The notes: generated by a model not told the origin, from the letters alone. DNA of 64,000 bases from Mesoflavibacter zeaxanthinifaciens DSM 18436 (GCF_000422365.1 NZ_AULQ01000006.1:67001-131000), one strand, 5' to 3'. Positions 8,601 to 19,008 are shown, numbered from the stretch's first letter. Made by a program: numbers and translations.

Positions 8601-8687
8601 TGTTAAATATAATTTAGGTTAAAGATATTAAATAATTATTACTCTTTTTTTTAGCTTTAACATAATAAAAAGAATAGTTTATCACTA

Positions 8688-8728
8688 GTTTAACATCAAA
8701 AGGTCTTTAAAAATGTAACTTTAAGTAA
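8688..8728 (+). promoter_or_regulatory. Candidate alternative-sigma promoter, copy 1
   Basis: GTTTAACA at 8688-8695, a 17-bp spacer, and ATGTAACTTTAAGTAA at 8713-8728 precede the hydrolase ATG at 8748. The same 16-mer, with a TGTTAACA box 18 bp upstream, precedes the small membrane protein gene at 27021. The box does not match the TAnnTTTG primary promoter, so a different sigma factor or activator is inferred. Confidence 0.5.
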
Positions 8729-8747
8729 ACCAATTAAAATTTTAATT

Positions 8748-9578
8748 ATGCCTTTTATTACAAATGAAAATACAGAAGAAATTGTAGATATTTTTTATGA
8801 AGATTATGGAGAAGGACAGCCGGTCATTTTAATTCATGGTTGGCCACTAAGCAGAAAATCTTGGGAACATCAAGTTTGGAAAATTGTTGAAGCAGGTTAC
8901 CGTTGTATATCTTATGATAGACGTGGATTTGGGATTAGTTCTTTCCCATGGAATGGATATGATTACTCTTCATTAGCTAGCGATTTAAATGAAATTATCA
9001 CTCAATTAGAATTAGAAGACGCAATTATTGTTGGTTTTTCTATGGGTGGAGGAGAAGTAGTTAGATATTGTACTGATTACGGAACTGATAAAATTGCTAA
9101 AGCAGCATTAATTAGTAGTATAATTCCTTTAGTAAAACAAAAAGATGACAATCCAACTGGAGTACCAGAAAAGGATTTATTAGGAATCAAAGACGCTTTA
9201 GAAAATGACCGTGTAGGTTTTTTAAAAGAATTCTCTAAAGGATTTTATAATTATGAAGAAAATAAAGATAAAATTAGTCAAGCACAGTTAGATTATGATT
9301 TTATCGTAGCGTCTCATGCATCGCCACGTGGTACAATTGAAGCAGCCAAAGCATGGATGCATACTGACTTTAGAGACGAATTAAAAAATGTAGATGTACC
9401 AACATTAATCATTCATGGAGATGCAGATAATACTGTACCGATAGAAACTTCTGCAAAACAAGCAGCAAAAGGAATTGTAAATAATACTTTTCATATTATA
9501 AAAGACGCTCCTCATGGATTAAATATAACGCACAAAGAAGAATTGAATAATCTTTTAATTAAATTTTTAGAAGAATAA
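8748..9578 (+). CDS. Alpha/beta hydrolase, non-haem haloperoxidase-like
   Basis: A 276-residue alpha/beta hydrolase close to cofactor-free chloroperoxidases and esterases. The oxyanion region is HGWPLSRKSWE, the nucleophile elbow GFSMGGGE carries the catalytic Ser, HGDADNTVP the acid, and DAPHGLN the His. These enzymes act as esterases or perhydrolases; the in vivo substrate is unknown. It has a possible stress-type promoter and a strong terminator after the stop, so it is likely transcribed alone. Confidence 0.9.
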   Translation: MPFITNENTEEIVDIFYEDYGEGQPVILIHGWPLSRKSWEHQVWKIVEAGYRCISYDRRGFGISSFPWNGYDYSSLASDLNEIITQLELEDAIIVGFSMGGGEVVRYCTDYGTDKIAKAALISSIIPLVKQKDDNPTGVPEKDLLGIKDALENDRVGFLKEFSKGFYNYEENKDKISQAQLDYDFIVASHASPRGTIEAAKAWMHTDFRDELKNVDVPTLIIHGDADNTVPIETSAKQAAKGIVNNTFHIIKDAPHGLNITHKEELNNLLIKFLEE

Positions 9579-9598
9579 ACTTAGTATATATTAAAACA

Positions 9599-9630
9599 AA
9601 AAGCGCATCCTATAAAGATGCGCTTTTTTT
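9599..9630. terminator. Bidirectional intrinsic terminator (hydrolase / E1 dehydrogenase)
   Basis: GCGCATC at 9603-9609 pairs with GATGCGC at 9617-9623 across a 7-nt loop, flanked by A5 on the left and T7 on the right. It is shared by two converging genes. Confidence 0.88.
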
Positions 9631-9649
9631 AATTAAAACTTAAAATTAC

Positions 9650-12061
9650 CTACCTTAATTTAGGGAAATTAGTAGGATTAGACTCATGCATTACATCATA
9701 AATAGCTTCAAAAACATCTTCAGTAGATGGTTTTGAAAAATAATCGCCATCTGTACCATAAGCTGGTCTATGAGGTTTTGCTGCTAATGTTTTTGGTACG
9801 CTATCTAAGTATTTAAAAGCGCCTTGTTTATTTATAATTTGATCTAAAATGTATGCAGATGCTCCGCCTGGCATATCTTCATCAATAACCATTAGGCGAT
9901 TTGTTTTTGCTACACTTTTTACGATATCTTGATTTAAGTCAAAAGGCAATAAAGATTGTACATCAATAATTTCTGCATCTATACCAACTTCTAACAACTC
10001 TTTAGCTGCTTGCTCAACTATTCTTAGTGTAGAGCCATAAGAAACTAGTGTAATATCGGTTCCTTCTTTAACAGTTTCTACAACACCTAAAGGTGTTTTA
10101 AATTCACCTATATTATTTGGCATAGGTTCTTTTAAACGATATCCGTTTAGACATTCTACAATTATTGCTGGTTCATCACTTTCTAATAACGTGTTATAAA
10201 AACCAGCTGCTTTAGTCATATTTCTTGGTACTAAAACATGTACGCCTCTAACTAGATTTAAAATACCACCCATTTGTGATCCAGAATGCCAAATACCTTC
10301 TAATCTGTGTCCTCGAGTACGTACAATTAAAGGTGCTTTTTGTGTAGATTTTGTTCTGTATCTTACTGTAGCTAAATCGTCACTAATAATTTGTAGCGCA
10401 TACATTATGTAGTCTAGATATTGAATTTCTGCAATAGGACGTAAGCCTCGCATAGCCATACCAATACCTTGCCCTACAATTGTTGCTTCTCTAATACCAG
10501 CGTCTGCTACGCGTAATTCGCCATATTTTTCTTGTAAACCTTCTAAACCTTGGTTTACATCACCAATATTACCAGAATCTTCACCAAAAATTAATGTTTC
10601 AGGATATTTATTAAAAATAGCATCAAAATTATCACGTATTACTACACGACCATCTACTTGCTCTGGATTATCATCGTAAGTTGGTTTTACTTCTTTTACA
10701 TGAATAGCAGCTGTTTCTGTTTCATTTAAAAGATCAGAGCTATATTTTGGTTGAATTTTGGCAAAGTAATTCTCTATCCAATTTAGTAATTGGTTCTTAG
10801 CTTCGCTTTCTTCAGATATTACATAACGTAAAGCTTTTCTAGCTGAAGAAATAACGTCTTTACGGTTAGGTTCTTTTATATCTTTAAGCTCGTTAGTAAG
10901 TTTTTCAATAAAAACTTTATTAGAACTAGTTGTTGCTAATTGTGTTAATAATGAAATGACTTCTGTTTTTTCTTCAAGAATTGGTTTTAAGTAGCTTGTC
11001 CAAGCAGCTTTTTTACCATCTCTTACTTGCTTTTTTATATTCTTTTCAAGGGTTTCAAGCTCATCTTCTGTTGCAATGTTATGCGCAATCATCCATTCAC
11101 GCATTTTTATGTTGCAATCATGTTCTCTTTCCCAAGACAAACGGTCTTGAGATTTGTAACGCTCATGAGATCCTGAAGTCGAGTGACCTTGAGGTTGAGT
11201 TAATTCTAGTACATGGATAAGGACAGGAACGTGCTCTTCTCTTGCAATTTTTCCTGCCATTTCATAGGTTTCGATTAGGTTAACGTAATCCCAACCTTTT
11301 ACGCGTAAAATTTCATAACCTTCATTGTCTTTATCGCGTTGAAATCCTTTTAAAATTTCAGATATATTTTCTTTTGTAGTTTGATGTTTTGCATGAACAG
11401 AAATTCCATATTCATCATCCCAAACACTAATTACCATTGGTACTTGTAAAACTCCTGCAGCATTAATGGTTTCAAAAAATAAACCTTCACTTGTACTTGC
11501 GTTACCAATGGTTCCCCAAGCTACTTCGTTACCTTTATTAGAAAATTTTGCTGCATCTATACCGTCTACATTTCTGTATATTTTAGAAGCTTGTGCTAAT
11601 CCTAATAATCTTGGCATTTGTCCTGCAGTAGGAGAGATATCTGAACTTGAATTTTTTTGTTTGGTTAGATCTTTCCAGTTTCCGTTTTCATCTAAGCTAT
11701 GTGTGGTAAAATGTCCACCCATTTGTCTACCAGCACTCATAGGCTCTTCTTTAAGATCTGTATTGGCATACAAACCAGCAAAAAATTGTTCTATGTTTAG
11801 CTCTCCGATAGCCATCATAAATGTTTGGTCACGATAGTATCCAGATCTAAAATCACCATTTTTAAAAGCTTTAGCTAATGCTAGTTGAGGTACTTCTTTA
11901 CCATCACCAAAAATCCCGAATTTTGCTTTACCAGTCAACACTTCTCTACGACCAAGTAAGCTACATTCTCTACTGGTTACAGCTACTTTATAATCGTTAA
12001 GGACTTCTGTTTTAAAGTCTTCAAAAGAAAGGTCTTTTTTTGTGTTAGTTTTTGCTTGCAT
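9650..12061 (-). CDS. 2-oxoacid dehydrogenase E1, fused alpha and beta subunits
   Basis: A thiamine-diphosphate dehydrogenase E1 of about 803 residues in which the alpha and beta subunits are one chain, as is usual in Flavobacteriia. The alpha half shows RQMGGHFTTHS, the TPP-binding GNASTSEG...VWDDEYGIS region and the HSTSGSHERYKS loop. The beta half begins near residue 475 with VIRDNFDAIF and shows FGEDSGNIGD, GIREATIVGQGIGMAMRG and LDYIMYALQ. Branched-chain 2-oxoacids or pyruvate are likely substrates; sequence alone does not settle which. The ATG at 12061 is preferred to one at 12085 because the usual N-terminus starts there. Confidence 0.88.
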   Translation of the reverse strand: MQAKTNTKKDLSFEDFKTEVLNDYKVAVTSRECSLLGRREVLTGKAKFGIFGDGKEVPQLALAKAFKNGDFRSGYYRDQTFMMAIGELNIEQFFAGLYANTDLKEEPMSAGRQMGGHFTTHSLDENGNWKDLTKQKNSSSDISPTAGQMPRLLGLAQASKIYRNVDGIDAAKFSNKGNEVAWGTIGNASTSEGLFFETINAAGVLQVPMVISVWDDEYGISVHAKHQTTKENISEILKGFQRDKDNEGYEILRVKGWDYVNLIETYEMAGKIAREEHVPVLIHVLELTQPQGHSTSGSHERYKSQDRLSWEREHDCNIKMREWMIAHNIATEDELETLEKNIKKQVRDGKKAAWTSYLKPILEEKTEVISLLTQLATTSSNKVFIEKLTNELKDIKEPNRKDVISSARKALRYVISEESEAKNQLLNWIENYFAKIQPKYSSDLLNETETAAIHVKEVKPTYDDNPEQVDGRVVIRDNFDAIFNKYPETLIFGEDSGNIGDVNQGLEGLQEKYGELRVADAGIREATIVGQGIGMAMRGLRPIAEIQYLDYIMYALQIISDDLATVRYRTKSTQKAPLIVRTRGHRLEGIWHSGSQMGGILNLVRGVHVLVPRNMTKAAGFYNTLLESDEPAIIVECLNGYRLKEPMPNNIGEFKTPLGVVETVKEGTDITLVSYGSTLRIVEQAAKELLEVGIDAEIIDVQSLLPFDLNQDIVKSVAKTNRLMVIDEDMPGGASAYILDQIINKQGAFKYLDSVPKTLAAKPHRPAYGTDGDYFSKPSTEDVFEAIYDVMHESNPTNFPKLR

Positions 12062-12247
12062 AATATAGGAATAAGTTACTTGCAAAAATAGGCATTAAAT
12101 CTGATTTTTGCAATGTGTGATTATCTTAAAATAATACGAAAAATTAAATTAAATAAGTAAAATTTTGTTAATTTCTTATTATTTAAAAGAAATATCAATT
12201 TTGGTTAAGAATTTTTTAATATCTAAAAACTTCAAATAAGTTATTTT

Positions 12248-15079
12248 TTAATACCATCTTCTTGTAAATAAACCTAATAAAGTTTGAGGAGAAAGTGTGA
12301 CGATAAAACGTATTTTTTGGTCGTAGTTTGGTTGACCAATTTCCCAACCTAAATTAGAATAAACAGGAAGGTATATTTCAAAATAATCTTCTACAAGATT
12401 TAGTCGTATACCAGAATCGTAAACAAATTTAGGGCTTAAGTTTTGACTTTTTATAACTCCAACATCTCCATACGCCATTATATAACGCCATATTGTAGCA
12501 CTTGTGTTTACAGTAGTAATCCATTGATTGGCATAGGGTTGCTCTAATTTTGATTTAAACCCTCCTTCAGCAATAATTAACTGCTGGCTTAATAAGCCTT
12601 GTTCTTCACTACGTCCTAAATAATCATAATCAAATAGGTAATCTGTAGGTCTGTCTAAAGCAAAGCTAAAAAAGTCAGAATCTTGATAAGTTTGATTATA
12701 CAAGAAAATACCAGAGAAAACCCTTAAATTAAATTGATTGTTTTTTTCGGTAAGTGTTCTAAATTCTAACGTAGTAGATGCTTTACCAAAATCTTTAGAG
12801 AGTTGTAAGTCTAAGTTGAAGTATTTTGTTTCTTTTAAATTTCTATCGTTAATACTATACCTAGCATTAAAAACACCATATTTTGGCTCTCCATCGGTTT
12901 CAAATTCGCCTGTTGGATCAACTTCTCGGTCAATATTCACATATCTAAAATTTAGATATTCTCTTTTATTATCTCTTAAGTTTTTATGGTCTCTAAATAT
13001 AAAATCTATATAAGGAGTAAAGCTTGTATATGATAAATTTGGTGCATAATTGTAGTAATTACCTGATATACCATAACGTGTTCTAAAATTATTAGAGTTT
13101 TCTGGTCTTGCAGAATACGATACAGATGCACTACCGACTAATTGTTTACTTTTTATACCAAACTTTGGGCTTATTTTGTAATTAAGTCTTTTGCTTAATA
13201 AGGTTTTGTTATAAAGTTTTAATCCAGGTGAAAGACCATCATAAAAATTATACTCAAACTCTGGCATAAAAAAGACTTGGCTATAATTTGGGTCTTCTAT
13301 ATCTTTAAATAGTCTAAACTGTAATGGTTTATTGGTTAAGAAAAAACCATCAAGTTTTTTAAAATTATTACGTTGATTAAATTCTGGCGCAACATTATCA
13401 TAGTTTAAAGCTAATTGATCAGCTTCAGTTTTTTCTACTTTTATTTTTTTTGTGCCTTTAAAACCTTCAATCCATTGTTTAGAAATTACCGTATCATTTT
13501 TTAGTTTAAACAAGGCAATTGGCATTGTGTTGTCACGAATGTTTTTTATTGTAATTTCTAAGGAGTCTTCAGTTTTTTTAACTCTTTTTATACGATAATC
13601 TATTTTTTTACTTGTAGAGACATAATCTTCAAAAAACCAATCTAAATTTTTGTTAGTCTTATTTCTAATAAAATCCTCGAAATCTAGAGCAGAAATTGGT
13701 TTCATTTTTCTAGTTTTCACAAACTCAGAAATACTATTTTCAATGGTTTTATTTCCTATATAGTCATCTAAATAATTAAGTCCAACAGCTGCTTTGTATT
13801 TATTAGATATGTTTTTATTAAACTTAAGTAAGCTGTCTTTAGACATATCTAGTGGTTGATCTAGATTGGTACGTGCCATGTGCATGTATAAAAATGGATA
13901 CTGGTCATTAAACTCTAAATCTGATGCATGAAAAGCTCGAACGCCCCAAATATTAGCTAGCTTACCAAGTATTTTTTGATTTGGATAGTTTTCTTCTACA
14001 TATTTCATTAAATAGTAAATCTGAATGCCATCCAAAATCCATTGATCTTTTCTTGGGTTGATTAGCAATGTGTTTTCTAAATAGCTTCTTAGTGCTGTTT
14101 TTAAGATTTTTAGTTCGTACTGAAATGTATCGTCAAACGGTCTTATAAAATCTGGTAATAAGTTAAGACCGTAAATTGGATCTTTTTTATAATCTATCCA
14201 GGTTAATAACATTTTATTGTGAGGATACTCACCCAAGTTTTTATTAATAAATTGAGTTACTCTATCTGTAACAATAGCAACTTCAGCAGGATCTAAATCT
14301 TCAGTATCAATATTAGATTTGATGTTAAAGAAGTCTGTTTCTACAGTTTTGTAATCATTGTTTTTAACTAAAGAAAACTTGGTCGTTAAAACATCTTTTC
14401 CTTGCAAAACAGTAGTGACATTGTCTCCTCTTGTTGTATTTTTTAAGGTGTTTAATTCAGATATAGGAGTAAAGGATTTTGGGTAGGTTATTGTTAGATT
14501 AACATCAGATTTTGGTAAGTATAAATCGTCTAAATCTTTATTGCTGTAATAATGCCATTTACCATCAAAAATAGCAGGAGTAATGTACCAAAAACGTAAA
14601 TTATATTGACCATCATCTGTTACACCATAGCGTGTAAATTTATTGTTTGGTATTTGTACAATGTAGTTTAAAGTTAAATTATAACTGCTTTTAGGTTGTA
14701 ACGGCTCTTTTAAAGCAACTTTAATAACATCTATATGTTTCTTATCTAAACGGTCAAAAAATAAGGCATTATTATCTTGGTTTATGCTTGTTAGGGCAGT
14801 GTAACCTCTATCTTCGTTTTTAGCAAAATGAAAAACGGTTTTAAACTCGTCTGCAAAACGCTCGGCTAAAGGAGATGTTTTGGAAGAATAACTATGACTC
14901 CAATCGTTAAGATAAATAGTATCTAAAACCTTGTTAGAATTATTATAATAAGTAATTTTTTGAGTGATTGCAATACTGTGATTGTTTGTGTCAAACACAG
15001 CATTAATGTCCATTTTATTTTGGCTTAGCGCCGAAATGGAAAACAGGCAGATTATGATGAAAGTGTATTTAAATTTCAA
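12248..15079 (-). CDS. Degenerate M1-peptidase-like protein with C-terminal outer-membrane beta-barrel
   Basis: A 943-residue exported protein with a Sec signal peptide (MKFKYTFIIICLFSISALSQ). The first half has the layout of M1 (gluzincin) aminopeptidases: a beta-sandwich, a PIYGLNLLPDF stretch where GxMEN would be, and QWILDGIQIYYL, which matches the usual xWLxEGFAxY zinc-ligand helix with Glu replaced by Asp. No HExxH is present anywhere. The second half (about 590-943) is rich in alternating aromatic strands and ends in RRWY, as expected for an outer-membrane beta-barrel. Catalysis is therefore doubtful. It may act as a binding or assembly protein. It appears monocistronic. Confidence 0.72.
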   Translation of the reverse strand: MKFKYTFIIICLFSISALSQNKMDINAVFDTNNHSIAITQKITYYNNSNKVLDTIYLNDWSHSYSSKTSPLAERFADEFKTVFHFAKNEDRGYTALTSINQDNNALFFDRLDKKHIDVIKVALKEPLQPKSSYNLTLNYIVQIPNNKFTRYGVTDDGQYNLRFWYITPAIFDGKWHYYSNKDLDDLYLPKSDVNLTITYPKSFTPISELNTLKNTTRGDNVTTVLQGKDVLTTKFSLVKNNDYKTVETDFFNIKSNIDTEDLDPAEVAIVTDRVTQFINKNLGEYPHNKMLLTWIDYKKDPIYGLNLLPDFIRPFDDTFQYELKILKTALRSYLENTLLINPRKDQWILDGIQIYYLMKYVEENYPNQKILGKLANIWGVRAFHASDLEFNDQYPFLYMHMARTNLDQPLDMSKDSLLKFNKNISNKYKAAVGLNYLDDYIGNKTIENSISEFVKTRKMKPISALDFEDFIRNKTNKNLDWFFEDYVSTSKKIDYRIKRVKKTEDSLEITIKNIRDNTMPIALFKLKNDTVISKQWIEGFKGTKKIKVEKTEADQLALNYDNVAPEFNQRNNFKKLDGFFLTNKPLQFRLFKDIEDPNYSQVFFMPEFEYNFYDGLSPGLKLYNKTLLSKRLNYKISPKFGIKSKQLVGSASVSYSARPENSNNFRTRYGISGNYYNYAPNLSYTSFTPYIDFIFRDHKNLRDNKREYLNFRYVNIDREVDPTGEFETDGEPKYGVFNARYSINDRNLKETKYFNLDLQLSKDFGKASTTLEFRTLTEKNNQFNLRVFSGIFLYNQTYQDSDFFSFALDRPTDYLFDYDYLGRSEEQGLLSQQLIIAEGGFKSKLEQPYANQWITTVNTSATIWRYIMAYGDVGVIKSQNLSPKFVYDSGIRLNLVEDYFEIYLPVYSNLGWEIGQPNYDQKIRFIVTLSPQTLLGLFTRRWY

Positions 15080-15245
15080 TTTTCTTTTTAATAGCTTTTA
15101 AAAGTTATAGCAATACTTTTTTTCTTGAAAATAATGTTTTCAAATTTAAAAATGTACAGCGAACAACAATTTTTTTTAAAAATTATAACGAAAGAAAATC
15201 AATATTGTTTTAATTGATTGAAAATGTTTGTTTTAGAGATTTTCT

Positions 15246-16082
15246 CTAGTCCTTGTATATAGAATACGAAATTAATACACTATTGGTTTCATCTTTTAAT
15301 GATAATTGACCATTATGGTCTAAAACAAATTGCCAACCAAAAGGTTCTTTTTCAACTCTGTAATATTTAATGTTGTTAGAAGTTTTTACAAGCTTTAATT
15401 TTTGAATTCTTTTATGTTTTCTATAGTATAAGTTATTATCACTCATTTTTACAAATTCAAAATAACCATCTTCCTTTTTTGTTTTAAAAGATTGAAGGTG
15501 CCATTTGCCTATAACTTCAATTTCTTTTAGTTTTTGAAGTTTAAGTTGGTATATAAAAGCGTCATATAAGTCTTTACTTACTGTGTTGCTATTTATTTTA
15601 TTTAGTTTTTCTAGTAATGATTGATGTTTATTGCTTTCGCCATAAACAGAGTAGTTATAAAATGTTAATGAAATCCCTTCTAACTGATAAGCTGGATATT
15701 GAATTAACTTTTGATTACCTTTTGCATTAGCGCAAGTTTTTATAATTGGCCAATATGCAATCTGTGAAGGTCCAAAATAATTATGAATATGGTGCATTTC
15801 TACAACACTATTATTAGGAAGATAGTGTTCTAAGCCATGAATTTCAATCATTAACGCAGACTTAATCATGTGCGTAATGGTAAGAGAATCGTGTTGTTTT
15901 GCTATGTAATTATCTTTATATAATGCGTTCTGATCTTGGTCTAAAAGATCTTTCCAATAGTCTTCTATCTCCTGATCTGTTTTTAGTGCAGATATTTCCT
16001 CCTTATATTCTGATAAAAGTGTTTTTTTAGCACAAGAAGTAAATAAAACTAAAGTAGTGATTAACACATAAAAAGACTTCAT
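15246..16082 (-). CDS. Putative lipoprotein of unknown function
   Basis: A 278-residue lipoprotein: MKSFYVLITTLVLFTSC is a clear type II signal with the Cys at 17. The ATG at 16082 is chosen over one 33 codons upstream because only this start gives a signal peptide and it does not overlap the preceding gene. The mature part is mixed alpha/beta with no domain I can name; a DUF6624-like or C-terminal lipocalin-like fold is possible but unproven. It starts 10 bp after the class V aminotransferase stop and is the last gene of that minus-strand operon. Confidence 0.72.
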   Translation of the reverse strand: MKSFYVLITTLVLFTSCAKKTLLSEYKEEISALKTDQEIEDYWKDLLDQDQNALYKDNYIAKQHDSLTITHMIKSALMIEIHGLEHYLPNNSVVEMHHIHNYFGPSQIAYWPIIKTCANAKGNQKLIQYPAYQLEGISLTFYNYSVYGESNKHQSLLEKLNKINSNTVSKDLYDAFIYQLKLQKLKEIEVIGKWHLQSFKTKKEDGYFEFVKMSDNNLYYRKHKRIQKLKLVKTSNNIKYYRVEKEPFGWQFVLDHNGQLSLKDETNSVLISYSIYKD

Positions 16083-16092
16083 TTTAAAAACA

Positions 16093-17592
16093 TTACAATT
16101 CAAACCAATCTTTAACTTTAGTTGTTTGCTTTGGTATGTATGTTTTATGAATAAACTCATTATTCGCTTTGTTATACTCATAGTCTTCAGCCCATTCTTT
16201 ATGGTTTTTGGCTAAAGCTTCTATGCTTTCGCATACATAATCTACTTCAGCACAAGTGGTTGTTGGGTGAATAGACATACGTATCCAACCTGGTTTTTGA
16301 GATAAGTCACCAGCTGTAATTTCACAAGTTAAAGAATGAGATTTTTCTTTGTCTACGTGTAATAAGTAATGACCGTAAGTACCTGCACAACTGCATCCAC
16401 CACGTGTTTGTATTCCAAATTTATCATTCAATAATTTTACACCTAAATTGAAGTGTAAATCTTCAATATAGAATGAAAACACGCCTAATCTATCTTCATG
16501 TTCTGCAGCTAAAACATGTAAATTTTCAATGTTTTTTAAACTTTTAAAAATATGATGTGACATTTCATGTTCTCTATCTAAAATATTTTTTACACCCATT
16601 TGGTCTTTTAGCTTTATAGCTAAAGCCGTTTTAATAGTTTGTAAAAAACCTGGTGTACCGCCATCTTCACGGTCTTCGATACTATCAATATATTTATGTT
16701 CTCCCCAAGGATTTGTCCAGCTTACAGTACCGCCACCAGGACAATCGGGAATCATATTTTTGTATAATTTTTTATTGAAAACCAAAACACCAGATGTTCC
16801 AGGTCCGCCTAAGAATTTATGAGGAGAGAAAAATATAGCGTCTAAATAAGCGTCTTCATCTTCTGGATGCATATTAATATCTACATAAGGTGCAGCACAC
16901 GCAAAATCTACAAAACAAACACCACCATGTTGATGCATTGTTTTAGCAATTTGGTGATAAGGTGTTTTTAAACCAGTAACGTTAGATGCGGCAGTTACAG
17001 AAGCGATTTTTAATGGACAGTCTTTGTACTGTTCTAATAAAATTTCAAGGTTTTTCATGCAGAATAAACCATCTTCTCCTGCAGGAATAACTTCAACTTT
17101 TGCCATAGTTTCTAACCATGAAGTTTGGTTAGAGTGATGTTCCATATGTGTAACAAACACAACAGGTCTTATCTCGTTTGGTATTTTAGTGTATTTGCTT
17201 AAATTTTCAGGGACTTTTAGTCCTAAAATACGTTGAAACTTATTGACTACACTTGTCATACCATTTCCAGCAACAATTAAAACATCATCTTTATTACTGT
17301 TTACATGTCCCTTAATGATTTGTCTTGCTTTATGATAAGCATTAGTCATTGCAGTACCAGACACAGTAGTTTCCGTATGTGTATTGGCTACGAAAGGACC
17401 AAAATGATTGGTTATTTTTTCTTCAATCGGTCTGTACAATCTACCAGAAGCTGTCCAATCTGTATAAACCATTTTTTGTTTTCCGTAAGGTGATTCAAAT
17501 TCTTGGTCTATTCCTATAATATGTTTTCTAAACTGAGAGAAATAAGTTTCTAGTTTAGAAGTTTCGGTTCTTTTAGCGTTTGTTGTGTACAT
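16093..17592 (-). CDS. Class V aminotransferase (cysteine desulfurase-like)
   Basis: A 499-residue PLP enzyme of the NifS/CsdA fold. The cofactor lysine lies in FFSPHKFLGGPGTSGVL, the PLP-stacking His in THMEHHSNQTSW, and a Cys-rich loop QTRGGCSCAG takes the place of the desulfurase catalytic loop. It is longer than SufS/IscS and belongs to a separate group whose substrate is not known. It sits 27 bp downstream of the phosphoglucosamine mutase gene and 10 bp upstream of a lipoprotein gene in one operon. Cysteine or selenocysteine chemistry is plausible but not shown. Confidence 0.85.
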   Translation of the reverse strand: MYTTNAKRTETSKLETYFSQFRKHIIGIDQEFESPYGKQKMVYTDWTASGRLYRPIEEKITNHFGPFVANTHTETTVSGTAMTNAYHKARQIIKGHVNSNKDDVLIVAGNGMTSVVNKFQRILGLKVPENLSKYTKIPNEIRPVVFVTHMEHHSNQTSWLETMAKVEVIPAGEDGLFCMKNLEILLEQYKDCPLKIASVTAASNVTGLKTPYHQIAKTMHQHGGVCFVDFACAAPYVDINMHPEDEDAYLDAIFFSPHKFLGGPGTSGVLVFNKKLYKNMIPDCPGGGTVSWTNPWGEHKYIDSIEDREDGGTPGFLQTIKTALAIKLKDQMGVKNILDREHEMSHHIFKSLKNIENLHVLAAEHEDRLGVFSFYIEDLHFNLGVKLLNDKFGIQTRGGCSCAGTYGHYLLHVDKEKSHSLTCEITAGDLSQKPGWIRMSIHPTTTCAEVDYVCESIEALAKNHKEWAEDYEYNKANNEFIHKTYIPKQTTKVKDWFEL

Positions 17593-17619
17593 AACCTGAA
17601 AATTTTAAGCTATAATATA

Positions 17620-19008
17620 CTAAATATTAGCAATTTCTTTAATTTCTGAAATGATTTTTTCTGCCAAAGTATCTGCTGCTTCTTGAGATTTAGCTTCGGT
17701 ATATATTCTAATAATGGGTTCTGTGTTACTTTTTCTTAGATGAGCCCAACTTTCAGCAAAGTCAATTTTTACACCATCAATAGTGGTTAAATTTTCATTA
17801 CTGTATTTATCTTCCATTGCTTTTAAAATAGCATCAACATCTAAAGTAGGCGTTAACTCTATCTTTTTCTTACTCATAAAGTAGCTAGTGTAAGTTTTTC
17901 TAAGTTCGCTAACACTCATTTTTTTATCAGCTAAAAGACTTAAAAATAAAGCTACTCCAACTAAAGCATCACGACCGTAATGAGAAGCTGGATAGATAAT
18001 TCCGCCATTACCTTCGCCTCCAATAACGGCGTTGTTTTTCTTCATTAATTCAACCACATTTACTTCTCCAACAGCAGAAGCTTGGTAAGTTCCGCCATGC
18101 TTCTCGGTAACATCTCTTAAGGCTCTAGTTGAGCTCATGTTGCTAACAGTATTTCCAGGTGTTTGGCTTAAAACCCAATCGGCACAAGCAACAAGGGTAT
18201 ATTCTTCACCAAACATATTTCCGTTTTCATCCATAAACGCTAAACGATCTACGTCTGGATCTACAACAATACCAAAGTCTGCATTATGTTTTTTTACAGC
18301 ATCACTTAAATCGCCTAAATGTTCCTTTAAAGGTTCTGGATTATGCGGAAAATGACCTGTTGGATCACAATATAATTTAACGGTTTCTACACCTAAATGT
18401 TCTAAAAGTAAAGGAATAGCAATACCGCCAGTACTATTTACACCATCAACAACAACCTTAAAATTAGCGTCTTCTATTGCTTTTTTATTCACTAAATCTA
18501 AAGCCAACACTTCCTCAACATGCAAATCAAAGTAAGCGTCGTTTTTAGTGATTTCACCTAAATCATCAACTTCTGCAAACGTCATGTTATCAGACTCGGC
18601 AATTTCTAATATTTTTTGGCCTTCTTTACCATTTAAAAATTCACCTTTCGCGTTAAGCAACTTTAGAGCATTCCATTGTTTTGGGTTATGACTTGCAGTT
18701 AAAATAATGCCGCCATCTGCGTGTTCCATTGGTACAGCAAGTTCTACTGTTGGTGTTGTTGATAACCCTAAATCAACCACATTAATACCTAAACCTACAA
18801 GTGTATTCATTACTAAATTTTGAATCATATCGCCCGACAAACGCGCATCGCGACCAACTACAACTTTATAATCTTTTTTATCGCGTTGTTGTTTTAGCCA
18901 CGTACCGTAAGCCGAAGCAAATTTTACTGCATCAATTGGTGTTAAGTTGTCTCCAACGTTACCGCCAATGGTTCCTCTAATTCCTGATATAGATTTTATA
19001 AGTGTCAT
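17620..19008 (-). CDS. glmM: Phosphoglucosamine mutase / phosphomannomutase family
   Basis: A 462-residue alpha-D-phosphohexomutase, most likely converting glucosamine-6-phosphate to glucosamine-1-phosphate for UDP-GlcNAc synthesis. The active-site phosphoserine is Ser106 in TASHNPKQWNA, the metal loop is DPDVDRL, the sugar-binding loop GEGNGG, and the phosphate loop KSNTEPIIR. GlmM rather than ManB is favoured because this is the usual single copy in the group, but substrate preference cannot be proved here. It overlaps the upstream acyltransferase gene by 4 bp (ATGA). Confidence 0.87.
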   Translation of the reverse strand: MTLIKSISGIRGTIGGNVGDNLTPIDAVKFASAYGTWLKQQRDKKDYKVVVGRDARLSGDMIQNLVMNTLVGLGINVVDLGLSTTPTVELAVPMEHADGGIILTASHNPKQWNALKLLNAKGEFLNGKEGQKILEIAESDNMTFAEVDDLGEITKNDAYFDLHVEEVLALDLVNKKAIEDANFKVVVDGVNSTGGIAIPLLLEHLGVETVKLYCDPTGHFPHNPEPLKEHLGDLSDAVKKHNADFGIVVDPDVDRLAFMDENGNMFGEEYTLVACADWVLSQTPGNTVSNMSSTRALRDVTEKHGGTYQASAVGEVNVVELMKKNNAVIGGEGNGGIIYPASHYGRDALVGVALFLSLLADKKMSVSELRKTYTSYFMSKKKIELTPTLDVDAILKAMEDKYSNENLTTIDGVKIDFAESWAHLRKSNTEPIIRIYTEAKSQEAADTLAEKIISEIKEIANI

